DNA from: Holophagales bacterium
GTDB taxonomy: Bacteria > Acidobacteriota > Thermoanaerobaculia > Multivoradales > Multivoraceae
Direction of reading: 5' to 3'
DNA: 64,000 nt
Assembly (NCBI GenBank): GCA_009845425.1
Contig: VXZQ01000012.1
Coordinates: forward strand, 393,214 to 457,213
Shown: piece by piece, positions 37,274-45,145 of the stretch
Position numbering within the stretch: the first letter of the stretch is position 1
Layout of the letters: the number at the start of each line of letters is the position of its first letter
The notes under the pieces: model-generated
The model's input: the letters and a program-made list of their open reading frames with translations, nothing else
Database searches by the model: none
What the model was told of the DNA's origin: nothing
Position numbers and translations under genes: made by a program

Positions 37274-37350
37274 CGGGACGTGGCGCAGTCTGGTAGCGTA
37301 CCTGAATGGGGTTCAGGGGGTCGCGAGTTCGAATCTCGCCGTCCCGACCA
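37274..37350 (+). tRNA. tRNA-Pro (anticodon GGG)
   Basis: The acceptor stem CGGGACG (37274-37280) pairs with CGTCCCG (37340-37346), followed by A and an encoded CCA. The anticodon stem CCTGA/TCAGG encloses ATGGGGT, giving anticodon GGG (codon CCC). The D-arm and T-loop (GTTCGAATC) are regular. Length is 77 with CCA. ribH starts 22 bases later, so the tRNA may be processed from a longer transcript. Confidence 0.97.
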
Positions 37351-37372
37351 TCCATCCCCTTTGTGATCGGCA

Positions 37373-37840
37373 GTGCACGACGTGAAGACCGCATTCGATG
37401 CGGCTGGCTTCCGGGTCGGGCTGGTCGCGACGCGGTTCAACGGCAACATCGTTGAACGGCTGATCGCCGGCGCGCGGGAGACCCTGCTGCAGCACGGCGT
37501 CCTGGACGAGCACATCGAGCTGGTCCGGGTCCCCGGTGCCTGGGAAGTACCGGCGGCCCTGGACGCTCTGGCGGAGAGCGGGAGATTCGACGCCCTGGTG
37601 GCGCTTGGAGCGGTGATTCGGGGAGAGACACCGCACTTCGACTACATCTGCAACGAGTGCGCGGCAGGATGTGCACGAGTCACGGCAAGGACCGGCCTCG
37701 CCGTCGGATTCGGCGTTCTGACCTGCGATGACGCGGAACAGGCAGCCGCCAGGGCCGGAGGCAAGGCGGGGAACAAGGGCCGGGAAGCCGCGGAGGCTGC
37801 CCTGGAAATGGCCTGTCTCCTGCAGTCGTTGAAGTCATGA
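37373..37840 (+). CDS. ribH: 6,7-dimethyl-8-ribityllumazine synthase
   Basis: Condenses 5-amino-6-ribitylaminouracil with 3,4-dihydroxybutanone phosphate in riboflavin synthesis, as an icosahedral or pentameric particle. The 155-aa protein has 'VGLVATRFNGNIVERLIAGA', 'VRVPGAWEVPAAL' and 'ALGAVIRGETPHFDYICNE', the active-site segments of the family, with the catalytic His in 'GETPHF'. The 'DDAEQAAARAGGKAGNKG' C-terminal part is also typical. GTG 37373 is the likely start; GTG 37382 is possible. It overlaps nusB by 4 bases, the usual ribH-nusB pairing. Confidence 0.96.
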   Translation: MHDVKTAFDAAGFRVGLVATRFNGNIVERLIAGARETLLQHGVLDEHIELVRVPGAWEVPAALDALAESGRFDALVALGAVIRGETPHFDYICNECAAGCARVTARTGLAVGFGVLTCDDAEQAAARAGGKAGNKGREAAEAALEMACLLQSLKS

Positions 37841-38337
37841 CCAGGACTGGAGCCGCGGCGGCCGAAGTGCGTCGAACCCCGGCGGGAAAGCGTCGGCAGG
37901 CTCGCGAGATGGCGCTGCAGATGCTCTACCAGCGAGAGATCGGGCGGCTGGAGCCGCGGCAGTTGGTCCGCGAGTTCGACGTCCACTCATTCCGATCCGA
38001 GACGGCTGACGCCGGCGCTACGCTGCACGCCTCGAAGCTGGCGCTGGTCTACGCGCGCACCCTCCTGGAGGGTAGCCTCGTCAACCAGGAGTCGATTGAC
38101 TCATTGATCGATGAGCAGGCTGAGAACTGGCGTCTGGAGAGAATGCCGGTGGTCGACCGGAACGTACTGCGGCTTGCGGTCTACGAGCTCCGGTACCAGC
38201 CGGACGTACCCGCCGTCGTCGTGATCGACGAGGCGATCGAACTGGCCAAGAAGTTCGGGTCCGAGCAGTCGGGGAGGTTCGTCAACGGGATCCTCGATGC
38301 CCTCCTGGGCACTCTGGGCCGGAATGCCAGCCGCTGA
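37837..38337 (+). CDS. nusB: Transcription antitermination factor NusB
   Basis: 166-aa all-helical RNA-binding protein that with NusE (S10) binds boxA for rRNA antitermination. 'RRQAREMALQMLYQREIG' opens the domain, 'LVNQESIDSLIDEQAENWRL' and 'MPVVDRNVLRLAVYELRY' lie in the middle, and 'AVVVIDEAIELAKKFG' and 'FVNGILDALL' close it. A basic Ala-rich extension of about 15 residues precedes the domain. ATG overlaps the ribH stop (ATGA), so translation is coupled. Confidence 0.95.
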   Translation: MTRTGAAAAEVRRTPAGKRRQAREMALQMLYQREIGRLEPRQLVREFDVHSFRSETADAGATLHASKLALVYARTLLEGSLVNQESIDSLIDEQAENWRLERMPVVDRNVLRLAVYELRYQPDVPAVVVIDEAIELAKKFGSEQSGRFVNGILDALLGTLGRNASR

Positions 38338-38345
38338 CCTGCTGC

Positions 38346-38351
38346 TAGGCT
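38346..38351 (+). promoter_or_regulatory. -10-like element adjacent to the lptE start
   Basis: TAGGCT ends 7 bases before the lptE ATG in the 21-base gap after nusB. No Shine-Dalgarno sequence is present, so lptE may have its own leaderless transcript. Confidence 0.35.
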
Positions 38352-38358
38352 GGCGGCC

Positions 38359-38910
38359 ATGAAGGTGGCATGGCCGGTGCGGCTCGTGGCGGTGGCTACG
38401 GCACTTGCCACCGGCCTGGCCCTGGGAGGCTGCGGCTACACGCTGGTTGGCAGGGCCTCCAACATCCCCGAGGACATCCGGCGGGTGTTCCTCCAGCCCT
38501 TCGACAACCAGACCACGCGGGTCGAGGTCGAGCAGTTCCTCACTCAGGCAATCGCGGACGAACTGGTCACGCGGCCGCGCTTCGAACTGGTGGCGACTGC
38601 GGGCGAGGCGGACGCGGTGATTCGCGGCTCGGTCACGGCATTCCGCGTGGCGCCGATCACCTTCACCAGTGACGGGCGTGCCCAGGAGTACGAACTGGCG
38701 ATCATCGCCGACGTCTCCTTCCGCCGGATCCCCTCGCCGACCGGGGAGGAAGGGGAGGTGATCTGGGCGAACGACCGCTACCAGTTCAGGCAGAGTTACG
38801 AGGTCGAGAGCGCCGACAGCGACTTCTTCGACCGTGAGAACCTCGCGATCGAAGATAGCGCCGAACGCTTCGCCGACACGATGGTGACCGACCTGCTCGA
38901 GGGGTTCTGA
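38359..38910 (+). CDS. lptE: LPS-assembly lipoprotein LptE
   Basis: Outer-membrane lipoprotein that plugs LptD and helps insert LPS, 183 aa. The lipobox 'LALGGCGYTLVGR' places Cys near residue 30, and the 'GCGYxLxGR' wording right after the Cys is the LptE/LPS-assembly signature. Next come 'FLQPFDNQTTRVEVEQFLTQ' and 'TRPRFELVATAGEADAVIRG', which belong to the same fold. It completes, with LptB, the LptC-LptA fusion and the LptF-LptG fusion of this window, most of the LPS transport machine; LptD is not in the window. It converges on rpsT with 19 bases between stops. Confidence 0.88.
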   Translation: MKVAWPVRLVAVATALATGLALGGCGYTLVGRASNIPEDIRRVFLQPFDNQTTRVEVEQFLTQAIADELVTRPRFELVATAGEADAVIRGSVTAFRVAPITFTSDGRAQEYELAIIADVSFRRIPSPTGEEGEVIWANDRYQFRQSYEVESADSDFFDRENLAIEDSAERFADTMVTDLLEGF

Positions 38911-38929
38911 ACCCCGGCACCGCGAAAGG

Positions 38930-39229
38930 TCAGTCGGAGGATTCGGCGCCTGCCGTCTCCCCAGCCGCCTCGGCGCGACGATTCACAAGTCTGGTCAGAC
39001 GCGACTTGCGTCGGGCGGCCGCGTTCGCGTGGATCACACCCTTTCGGGCCGTTGCGTCGATCAGGCTGAGAGTCGATGGCAGAAGCTCACGCGCCTTCGT
39101 CACGTCGCTGTCCGCGGCGCTGCGAAGCTGTTTGATGGACGTGCGGAGTCGGGACATCGCGGCGCGGTTGCGATCTCGCCGGATGATGGACTGCCGGATG
39201 CGCTTCTCGGCCTGCTTGCTGTTCGCCAT
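38930..39229 (-). CDS. rpsT: 30S ribosomal protein S20
   Basis: 99-aa basic helical primary 16S rRNA-binding protein. 'MANSKQAEKRIRQSIIRRDR' at the start and 'IDATARKGVIHANAAARRKS' near residue 65-80 are diagnostic. The last 15 residues form an acidic Ala/Glu tail that typical S20 lacks. It follows cpoB by 77 bases on the same strand; a separate promoter is likely but I cannot identify it. Confidence 0.96.
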   Translation of the reverse strand: MANSKQAEKRIRQSIIRRDRNRAAMSRLRTSIKQLRSAADSDVTKARELLPSTLSLIDATARKGVIHANAAARRKSRLTRLVNRRAEAAGETAGAESSD

Positions 39230-39306
39230 CTCGTGTTCTCTTCGGGCTCAGGTCACTGACGTTCGGGTTGTCCGAGCCAGGGACTGACCCAGGCCGGCGG
39301 CGCAGT

Positions 39307-40149
39307 CTACAGTTGGTCGGCCGGGTTGTCGAGTTGCTGCAGGGCCAGGACCGCCTCGTCCGAGTCCGGGTACTCCTGCCTGACGCGGAGCAACATCTCG
39401 TTGCCCTGCTCCCGTTCGCCGAGTTCGATGTGCGCGACTCCGATGCGCAGCATGGAACTCGCAACCTTGTCGCTGTCCGGGTAGCGTTCGGCGACCCGTC
39501 CGAGTTCCTCGATCGCTGTGCGAAACCGCCCCCGTTCCATGTAGGACTCGCCGAGCCAGTACTGGGCGCTGTCAGCGTCCTCGCCGTTGGGGAATGTGCC
39601 GAGGTAGCTCTCGAAACCGATCGCCGCCTGTTCGTAGTCGCCGCTCAGGTAGCTCTGGTAGGCGGCGTCGTACAGGGCCTTGGGTTCAACCGACTCGGCG
39701 GGAGTGGTCTGGCGGCTGGCCTCCAGCAGTTCACCCAGGTTGGCCAGGTACGTCTCCTGGCGTTCAAGCTGACCCTGAAGAAGGTCCAACTCGTCGTTCA
39801 TCTGCCCGATGCGCTCGAGCGACGCGTTGAGTGTCCGTCCCTGTTCCTGGGTTGAGGTTCGCAGGGCTTCGACTTCGGCGATGAGCTGGCGGAGATCCTC
39901 CTTCAGGTCCGCCCTGGCGCTGACGTCGCGCTCCAGCAGTTCCTCGACGGCACGAAGAACGACGGTCAGGTCGTCGCGGGTGGGCGCCTGTGACCGAAAC
40001 GTATCGATCTGCTGCTCGAGGGCGGTCAGTCCGGCCTCAAGTTCCGTCAATTGGGTCGACGACGTGCAGGCGGACGCCGACAGCAGAAGGAACCCCGCCA
40101 GCCCCGGGCTGCAGCGAAGAAATCGCCAGGGGGCCGGGCCCCGGGTCAC
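39307..40149 (-). CDS. cpoB: Tol-Pal system protein CpoB (YbgF)
   Basis: Periplasmic coordinator of outer-membrane constriction and peptidoglycan synthesis, 280 aa. GTG at 40149 overlaps the pal stop (GTGA) and is preferred to a longer frame lying inside pal. A signal sequence with a lipobox-like 'LLLSASACTSS' suggests a lipoprotein, unlike the soluble E. coli protein. Residues about 35-145 are a coiled coil ('LEAGLTALEQQIDTF', 'LNASLERIGQMNDELDLLQG'). Three TPR-like repeats follow ('YDAAYQSYLSGDYEQAAIGF', 'SAQYWLGESYMERGRFRTAI', 'KVASSMLRIGVAHIELGERE'), the standard YbgF layout. Confidence 0.92.
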   Translation of the reverse strand: MTRGPAPWRFLRCSPGLAGFLLLSASACTSSTQLTELEAGLTALEQQIDTFRSQAPTRDDLTVVLRAVEELLERDVSARADLKEDLRQLIAEVEALRTSTQEQGRTLNASLERIGQMNDELDLLQGQLERQETYLANLGELLEASRQTTPAESVEPKALYDAAYQSYLSGDYEQAAIGFESYLGTFPNGEDADSAQYWLGESYMERGRFRTAIEELGRVAERYPDSDKVASSMLRIGVAHIELGEREQGNEMLLRVRQEYPDSDEAVLALQQLDNPADQL

Positions 40150-40724
40150 ATGCGGTCGGTTACGCGGAAGTAGGCGCGCCGGTTCAGTTGCCAGCAGTCC
40201 TCGTTCGACTCCTCGCACTGTGGCCGCTCCTCTCCGTAGCTGATCGTCTTCAGGCGATCGCCGGAAATGCCGAGAGAGGTGAGGTAGTCGCGAGCCGAGT
40301 TCGCTCTGCGGTCGCCAAGGGCCAGGTTGTAGTCGTTCGTGCCCCTCTCGTCGCAGTGACCTTCGATCGTGATGACGAAGTCCTCGCCGTCCTGGCTCTT
40401 GAGGAAGTCCGCGTTCTTGCCGAGCTGGGACCGGGTCGCGTCGGTCAGGGTCGCCTTGTCGAACTCGAAGTAGACGTCGCCCAGGAGGCCCTTCTCATGG
40501 ACCTCCTCGTTCGCTTCCACAATGTCTTCGGACCACGGCGAGACGTACTCCGGCACGACCGGCGGTTCCGGCGGCGGCGGCACGGGTTCCGGCGGTGGCG
40601 GTTCGGCCGCGGGTGGGGGCGGTGGTGGCGGCGGCGGCGGTTCGGGTTCCGCCTTCTTGCAGGCCCCGATGGCCAGCAGGACGAGAGCCGACAGGAAGAG
40701 TGCAGAGAACCTTCTGGCCAACAT
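40146..40724 (-). CDS. pal: Peptidoglycan-associated lipoprotein Pal
   Basis: Outer-membrane lipoprotein that binds peptidoglycan and TolB, 192 aa. The lipobox 'LLAIGACKK' (Cys about 21) is followed by a long Pro/Glu-rich linker with a run of ten prolines (about 26-55) that could span the periplasm. The OmpA C-terminal domain begins at 'GDVYFEFDKATLTD' and carries the diaminopimelate-binding Asp and Arg in 'LALGDRRANSARDYL'. A Cys pair near the end ('PQCEESNEDCWQLN') is unusual in position but common in Pal. It is separated from tolB by 110 bases with a possible promoter. Confidence 0.95.
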   Translation of the reverse strand: MLARRFSALFLSALVLLAIGACKKAEPEPPPPPPPPPPAAEPPPPEPVPPPPEPPVVPEYVSPWSEDIVEANEEVHEKGLLGDVYFEFDKATLTDATRSQLGKNADFLKSQDGEDFVITIEGHCDERGTNDYNLALGDRRANSARDYLTSLGISGDRLKTISYGEERPQCEESNEDCWQLNRRAYFRVTDRM

Positions 40725-40775
40725 ACCGGGACTACTCCTAAAGCCTGGAAACTTGGATCGTTTCGGGTTCCATGG

Positions 40776-40804
40776 ACACTACCAGAGCAGTGCTCGGGCG
40801 GCAA
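40776..40804 (-). promoter_or_regulatory. Candidate promoter of pal-cpoB
   Basis: On the - strand TTGCCG (40804-40799), 17 bases, then TAGTGT (40781-40776). Spacing is ideal but both hexamers are imperfect. TAGGAG about 10 bases before the pal ATG would be the ribosome site. Confidence 0.35.
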
Positions 40805-40834
40805 CAGCGGATTCTCCCGGTGGCTTTCAACGCC

Positions 40835-42217
40835 TCAGTCGAAGTAGCCAGACCAGGAGGGTGAGTAGTTGTTTCCGCGCGTCGTCACCTGGCGCGTGTA
40901 GCGGCCGTCTCCGCTCATGATGAAGATCTGGCGACCGCGTCCCCGCTGGCGCGACTCGTAAACGACCCACTCGCCATTGGGGGAAAACGTAGGATACTCG
41001 TGGCTGCCGGGTCCGGTTGTCAGCAGTTGATCCTGGTCCGTGACCAGGTCGACGACCGCGATGTCGAACCGATCGCCGCGCTCGGTTCGCCGGGCGTACA
41101 CGAGCTTGCTGCCGTCGGGGTGCCAGGAAGCCCCTTCGTTGTACCTGCCCTTGAAGGTCACCCGCTGAAGATCGCTGCCGTCCATGTCCATCACGTAGAT
41201 CTGCGGGGTTCCGGAGCGGCTGGACGTGAAGGCGATCCGGCTGCCGTCGGGTGAACACTCGGGGTTCGTGTCCTCGCCGCTCGAGCGGGTGATTTGCCGG
41301 GGAGTGCCGCCTCCGCGCTCAACGGAGAAGACCTCCGTGCTGCTCTTGCCGCCGCGACGGACCGGACGGGAAAAGAGGACCGTCTCGCCGTCCGGGCAGA
41401 CGCTGGGGGAGTACGCGGGCTGCTCCTCGAAGACGATCGGCGTCTTCCTGCCGGTCGTAAGGTCGGCCCAGTAGACCCCGGGTCGCCCCTGGAAGTACGA
41501 GAGGTAGGCCAGCCCGCTGCCATCGACGGCCCAGACCGGCGACAGGCTGGTCGAGATGTGGCCGGTGATCCGGCGCTGGGCGTGACCGTCGTAGTCCATC
41601 AGGAAGATCTCCTTGCTCGCCTCGCCTTCGCGGTCGGAGACGAAGGCGATCGAGGTCATCGCGATACCGCGGCGACCGGTGAAGTAGAGGACGATCTCGT
41701 CGGAGAGGGCGTGCGCGATGCGCCGGGCCAGGTCGATACCGCCGCTGAACCGCTTGCCAAGGATGAACTGACCGCTCGCCAGGTCGTAGACCCGCCCCTC
41801 GAGGATCAGCTCATCCCCGTTCAGCTTGAACTCCGTCAGGAGAGCGACTTCGTTGCCGTATGCGCGGTACTGCTCCAGGTCCCTGGCGCGGTCGCCACTC
41901 AAGCGGATGACCGAGAGAATCTCCGGACCCTGGACATCGAAGAGTTGGGTGAAGGCCAGATCCGCGCGGAGCGTCTGTTCGAGCTCGTCCATCGCGTCGA
42001 GGAACTCCGGTCTCGCGCCGGGGGGGCGCCCGGCGCGCGGCACGGCGAGATTCAGTCGCGCCGCCGCATCGGGTTCGAGAACGAGTTGGAGGTCCGACGG
42101 GTTCGTCGCCGGAGACGCCGCGACGGCTTCAGGCCCCGTCTGCGCCAGCGCGGGCACCACCGCGGCAAGACAGGGTGCAGTCGCCAGGACCGTGATCGCA
42201 AGGCTTGGAACTCTCAT
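40835..42217 (-). CDS. tolB: Tol-Pal system beta-propeller protein TolB
   Basis: Periplasmic TolB, 460 aa. A signal peptide ends near 'AVVPALAQ'. The N-terminal alpha/beta domain (about 35-190) includes 'VALLTEFKLNGDELILEGRV' and is followed by a six-bladed propeller built on D/P-x-x-S-P-D-G repeats ('NPECSPDGSRIAFTSSRSG', 'GASWHPDGSKLVYARRTE', 'YPTFSPNGEWVVYESRQRG'). The N-terminus of the mature protein has an extra segment of about 40 residues. It cycles between Pal and the TolA-type energiser. ATG is preceded by a GA-rich ribosome site (GAGGAGCAGAGG). Confidence 0.95.
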   Translation of the reverse strand: MRVPSLAITVLATAPCLAAVVPALAQTGPEAVAASPATNPSDLQLVLEPDAAARLNLAVPRAGRPPGARPEFLDAMDELEQTLRADLAFTQLFDVQGPEILSVIRLSGDRARDLEQYRAYGNEVALLTEFKLNGDELILEGRVYDLASGQFILGKRFSGGIDLARRIAHALSDEIVLYFTGRRGIAMTSIAFVSDREGEASKEIFLMDYDGHAQRRITGHISTSLSPVWAVDGSGLAYLSYFQGRPGVYWADLTTGRKTPIVFEEQPAYSPSVCPDGETVLFSRPVRRGGKSSTEVFSVERGGGTPRQITRSSGEDTNPECSPDGSRIAFTSSRSGTPQIYVMDMDGSDLQRVTFKGRYNEGASWHPDGSKLVYARRTERGDRFDIAVVDLVTDQDQLLTTGPGSHEYPTFSPNGEWVVYESRQRGRGRQIFIMSGDGRYTRQVTTRGNNYSPSWSGYFD

Positions 42218-42233
42218 CCTCTGCTCCTCGTCG

Positions 42234-43001
42234 TCACCGGATCGTCATCGTTACACCCAGGCTGGGCTTCCGGAAGCTGCGCGGAAGCGGCGGGACCGGC
42301 GACGCCAACTCGATCGCCCGCAAGCCGGCGTTGTCGAATCGCGTGACCCCGGACGACTGGAGAAGCTCCAGGTCGCTGACGGTGCCGTCGGTCGCGATCC
42401 GGAAGAAGACCACGGCCTCCACCCCTTCGATCGGCGGCCTGGTCCAGCGGGCCTTGATCGCGGCCGTCAGCCGGGATGTGTAATAGGCGTAGGTGAAGTC
42501 CTCGCTGTCGTAGCCGACCAGGGGCGCTTCCGCATCGTCAGCGCCCGCCAGCGCGTCATCAACGGTGCGAGTGGGCTCGAACGGCCGGTCCAGCCGCGGG
42601 CGTTCGGGTTCCGGTTCGGGTTCCGGCTCAGGCGGCGGCGGCTCGGGCTCGGGTTCCGGTTCGGGCTCTTCGGGGGCGAGCGTCGGAACGTCGGGAGGCG
42701 TCTCTTCGGGCTCCGGTTCCGGCTCGGGAACGGGCTCCGGTTCCGGCTGCGACTCTTCCTGGGGAGGTGGAGGCGGTATGGGCTCCGGCCGGATGGTCGG
42801 CAGGCGGACGATCTCGAGCGGCTGTCGTTCCAGTTGGGTCCGTTCGGCGAACAGCCCGGGTCCGAACAGGAGGCCGCCAATCAGGGCGATGTGCAGGGTT
42901 AGCGACGCCGCCAGACAAGGCCGGTTCAGTCCCAGGCCGCGCTGCTCCCGACCCGTGAGAGCGCGCTCGAGCGGAAGCGTGCCGTCGTCCTGGTTCTGCA
43001 A
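42234..43001 (-). CDS. TonB C-terminal domain protein acting as TolA-like energiser
   Basis: 255-aa single-pass inner-membrane protein: a cytoplasmic N-tail, one transmembrane helix ('LAASLTLHIALIGGLLFGPG', about 32-51), a long Pro-Glu/Pro-Pro rigid linker (about 70-145), then a TonB_C domain ('LTAAIKARWTRPPIEGVEAV', 'VSDLELLQSSGVTRFDNAGL'). It occupies the tolA position between tolR and tolB, so it should couple the TolQR motor to TolB-Pal. The linker is TonB-like rather than the alanine/lysine helix of enterobacterial TolA. Overlap of function with TonB-dependent uptake cannot be excluded. Confidence 0.88.
   Translation of the reverse strand: MQNQDDGTLPLERALTGREQRGLGLNRPCLAASLTLHIALIGGLLFGPGLFAERTQLERQPLEIVRLPTIRPEPIPPPPPQEESQPEPEPVPEPEPEPEETPPDVPTLAPEEPEPEPEPEPPPPEPEPEPEPERPRLDRPFEPTRTVDDALAGADDAEAPLVGYDSEDFTYAYYTSRLTAAIKARWTRPPIEGVEAVVFFRIATDGTVSDLELLQSSGVTRFDNAGLRAIELASPVPPLPRSFRKPSLGVTMTIR
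42590..42800 (-). repeat. Pro-Glu dipeptide-coding repeat in the TolA/TonB-like gene
   Basis: Imperfect hexanucleotide repeats (GGTTCC/GGCTCG/GGTTCG on +) encode alternating Pro-Glu and Pro-Pro runs. This is coding low complexity forming an extended periplasmic spacer, not a mobile repeat. It could vary in length by slippage. Confidence 0.7.
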
Positions 43002-43016
43002 AGGGTGCCTCGGGCC

Positions 43017-43436
43017 TCAATCCGCTGGTTCTACGACGAGGGACACACGATGGATGTCCGCACGCTCAAGAACGTCGAGCACGTTGATGATTCTTCCGTA
43101 GGGAACTTCCTCGTCTCCCTTGACGAAGACCGCCTCGTAGTCGCGCAGTTCCAGCATCGGGAGCAGCCGTTCGACCAGCAGCGCGGTGGCGACCGGTTCG
43201 TCCCTGATGTAGACGAGATCGTTCTGGGCGATCGTGAGAATCAGCGGATCCTCATCGCGGATGGCCAACGACGCGGGCGACTCCATCTCCGGGAGCGTCA
43301 CTTCGACACCCTGGTGGAGCATCGGCGTCGCGATCATGAAGATGATCAGGAGGACGAGCATGACGTCCACCAGGGGCGTCACGTTGATGTCGGCGAGTAC
43401 CGAATCGTCGCTGTCGGTGTCCTGGAAGAACGCCAT
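43017..43436 (-). CDS. tolR: ExbD/TolR-family motor protein
   Basis: 139-aa inner-membrane protein of the Tol energising complex. A short cytoplasmic N-terminus leads into the transmembrane helix 'INVTPLVDVMLVLLIIFMIA', whose Asp in 'PLVDVM' is the proton-carrying residue of the TolQR/ExbBD motor. The periplasmic part ends with 'YGRIINVLDVLERADIHRVS', the dimerising ExbD fold. It lies between tolQ and the TonB-like gene, 22 bases from tolQ and 15 from the next. Confidence 0.95.
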   Translation of the reverse strand: MAFFQDTDSDDSVLADINVTPLVDVMLVLLIIFMIATPMLHQGVEVTLPEMESPASLAIRDEDPLILTIAQNDLVYIRDEPVATALLVERLLPMLELRDYEAVFVKGDEEVPYGRIINVLDVLERADIHRVSLVVEPAD

Positions 43437-43458
43437 TCTCTTCCCTCCGGAAGCGGAC

Positions 43459-44148
43459 TCAGCCGAAGTTGCGTTCGGCCAGATTCAGGAACTCGAGCGT
43501 GAAGTCGTCCATTTCGGCGCGCAACTGGCGAAGCCTCGTAGCCAGGTAGTTGTAGCCGACCAGGGCGGGAATCGCGGCAACCAGGCCGGCTGCCGTGTTC
43601 ACCAGCGCCTCGGCGATGCCGGGAGCCACCGCGGTGATCGTAGCCGTGCCGGTGGTTCCAATGTCGTTGAACGCGATCATAATTCCCCAGACGGTGCCAA
43701 ACAGGCCGATGAACGGCGCCGCCGCGGCGGTCGTGGCCAGCCAGGAAGTGTTGCGCGCGAGGACCCGAAGTTCGACGTTGGCGGCTCGGCGGAGGGTTCG
43801 CTCGAGGCCCATCAGCGATTGCAGGCGCAGGCCCTCGTCGTCTCCGTGGGGCTCGCGCAGCGCCTTGATCTGCGTGTCGATCTCCAGGTAGCCGGCTTGA
43901 AACAGGCCGACCAGGGAAGCGGCGCGGTGGTCGGACGCGGCCTTGCCGATGTCGCTGAAACGGGCGGCCTTGCGGAAGAGGGCCAGGAAACTCCGATTCT
44001 GCCGGCCGGTGCGTCGGAACAGCAGCAGGCGCTGAAACAGCACGTACCAGGACGAAAGCGACATCAGCGCAAGGATGCTGAGCACGATCCACGCGACCGG
44101 ACCCGAGCGCAGAAAGAAGTGGATAACCGCTGAGTCGCCGGTGGCCAT
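43459..44148 (-). CDS. tolQ: TolQ/ExbB-family proton channel protein
   Basis: Proton-channel subunit of the Tol motor, 229 aa from ATG 44148. TM1 is 'VAWIVLSILALMSLSSWYVL'. A cytoplasmic domain ('LRRAANVELRVLARNTSWLA') and TM2-TM3 follow, with the diagnostic 'APFIGLFGTVWGIMIAFNDI' and 'IAEALVNTAAGLVAAIPAL'. A longer frame up to TTG 44265 would add an extra hydrophobic segment, but that DNA holds an A+T-rich inverted repeat and a TATAGA-like -10, so I treat it as the promoter region. It heads tolQ-tolR-tonB-like-tolB-pal-cpoB. Confidence 0.92.
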   Translation of the reverse strand: MATGDSAVIHFFLRSGPVAWIVLSILALMSLSSWYVLFQRLLLFRRTGRQNRSFLALFRKAARFSDIGKAASDHRAASLVGLFQAGYLEIDTQIKALREPHGDDEGLRLQSLMGLERTLRRAANVELRVLARNTSWLATTAAAAPFIGLFGTVWGIMIAFNDIGTTGTATITAVAPGIAEALVNTAAGLVAAIPALVGYNYLATRLRQLRAEMDDFTLEFLNLAERNFG

Positions 44149-44203
44149 CAGGGTGGCGACGGGTATGGCGAACAAAGGCACCGTCAGGAAAGGTACCAGA
44201 CAG

Positions 44204-44219
44204 ATAGACAGACGTCTAT
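44204..44219. repeat. Inverted repeat in the tolQ-etfB divergent region
   Basis: ATAGAC-AGAC-GTCTAT, a perfect 6-bp inverted repeat, in the 179-base divergent gap. TATAGA on - (44220-44215), which could be the tolQ -10, overlaps it. It may be an operator; nothing else recognisable was found in the gap except the etfB ribosome site. Confidence 0.35.
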
Positions 44220-44327
44220 AGCTTGGCGTTACCGGCCGGGCGGAAGCCGGCTCGGACACCCGCAAGGGCGGCGCTATGCTCGCGCTTCAGGCGGAGCGTG
44301 GCGGAAGCAGTCGTGCGGGAGGAAGGG

Positions 44328-45137
44328 TTGAGGATCGGCGTCTGCATCAAACAGGTACCGGATACGGATTCGCACCTGCGGATCGCCGACTCCGGACGGG
44401 GAATCGACGACAGCAATCTGAACTGGGTCATCTCCAGTTGTGACCTGTGCGCGCTGGAGGAGGCGCTCCTCCTGGCCGAAGCCCAGGTGTCGCGCGGAGC
44501 GGAACGCCCCGAACTGGTCGTGTTCAGCCTGGGTCCTGAGCGAGTGGAGGAGGCGCTGAGAAAGGCCCTGGCGCTCGGTGTCGACCGCGCCCTTCACCTG
44601 GTCGACGAGGCGTTGCAGGGAGGCGACGCGATCGCCGACGGACGCGCACTGGCGGCGGCGCTGGCGCGAGAGCGGTGCGACCTCGTGCTGACCGGAGCCC
44701 AGTCGGACGACCTCGGACAGGCGGCGACTCCGGCGGTGATCGCCGAAGTCCTGGGCTGTCCCTACGCCTGGCTGGTCATGGCGGTGGAACTGGACTCGTG
44801 CAGCAGGTCGTTGCGCATCGTGCGCGAGCTGGAAGGGGGCATGAACGAGGTCCTGAGGTTGGAGCTGCCGGCCGTCCTGGCAATTCAGGCCGGCATCAAC
44901 AGACCGCGTTTCGCTTCCCTGCGGGGAACGCTCCAGGCCCGCAAGAAGCCGCTGCGCCGCGAGGATTGCTCGGGTCTAGGCGTGGATCCCAGGCTGGTGG
45001 GGACGGCGGGCGCCGGGATTGAAACCGAGGCCGTCAGCCTGCCGCCGGCCGGCGCCGGTGGCGTGGTGATCGACGGCGCTTCGGCCGAAGCGGCGGCGGA
45101 GTTGATCGCGCATCTCGAGCGGGAGGCGGTGCTCTGA
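44328..45137 (+). CDS. etfB: Electron transfer flavoprotein subunit beta
   Basis: Beta subunit (AMP-binding) of the heterodimeric ETF that carries electrons from acyl-CoA and other dehydrogenases to the quinone pool. TTG 44328 is chosen because GGAGG (44318-44322) lies five bases upstream and the protein then starts 'LRIGVCIKQVPDTDSHLRI', the normal EtfB beginning; it has 269 aa. Further signatures are 'ALALGVDRALHLVD', 'CDLVLTGAQSDDLGQAATPA' and 'LRLELPAVLAIQAGINRPRF'. It lies 8 bases before etfA. Confidence 0.94.
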   Translation: MRIGVCIKQVPDTDSHLRIADSGRGIDDSNLNWVISSCDLCALEEALLLAEAQVSRGAERPELVVFSLGPERVEEALRKALALGVDRALHLVDEALQGGDAIADGRALAAALARERCDLVLTGAQSDDLGQAATPAVIAEVLGCPYAWLVMAVELDSCSRSLRIVRELEGGMNEVLRLELPAVLAIQAGINRPRFASLRGTLQARKKPLRREDCSGLGVDPRLVGTAGAGIETEAVSLPPAGAGGVVIDGASAEAAAELIAHLEREAVL

Positions 45138-45145
45138 ACGCGTCA

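Noticed and set aside
34584..37350. Integrated element between tRNA-Leu and tRNA-Pro
   Set aside because: Both tRNAs are complete with encoded CCA; the genes between are housekeeping (der) or simple lipoprotein/regulator genes, and there is no integrase or direct repeat of a tRNA end.
40550..40660. G-rich tract (possible quadruplex) opposite pal
   Set aside because: The tract encodes the poly-proline linker of Pal; coding constraint explains it and no regulatory context is evident.
42590..42800. Tandem repeat that might be a mobile or CRISPR-like array
   Set aside because: It is the coding DNA of a Pro-Glu linker in the TonB-like protein; units are imperfect 6-mers without spacers.
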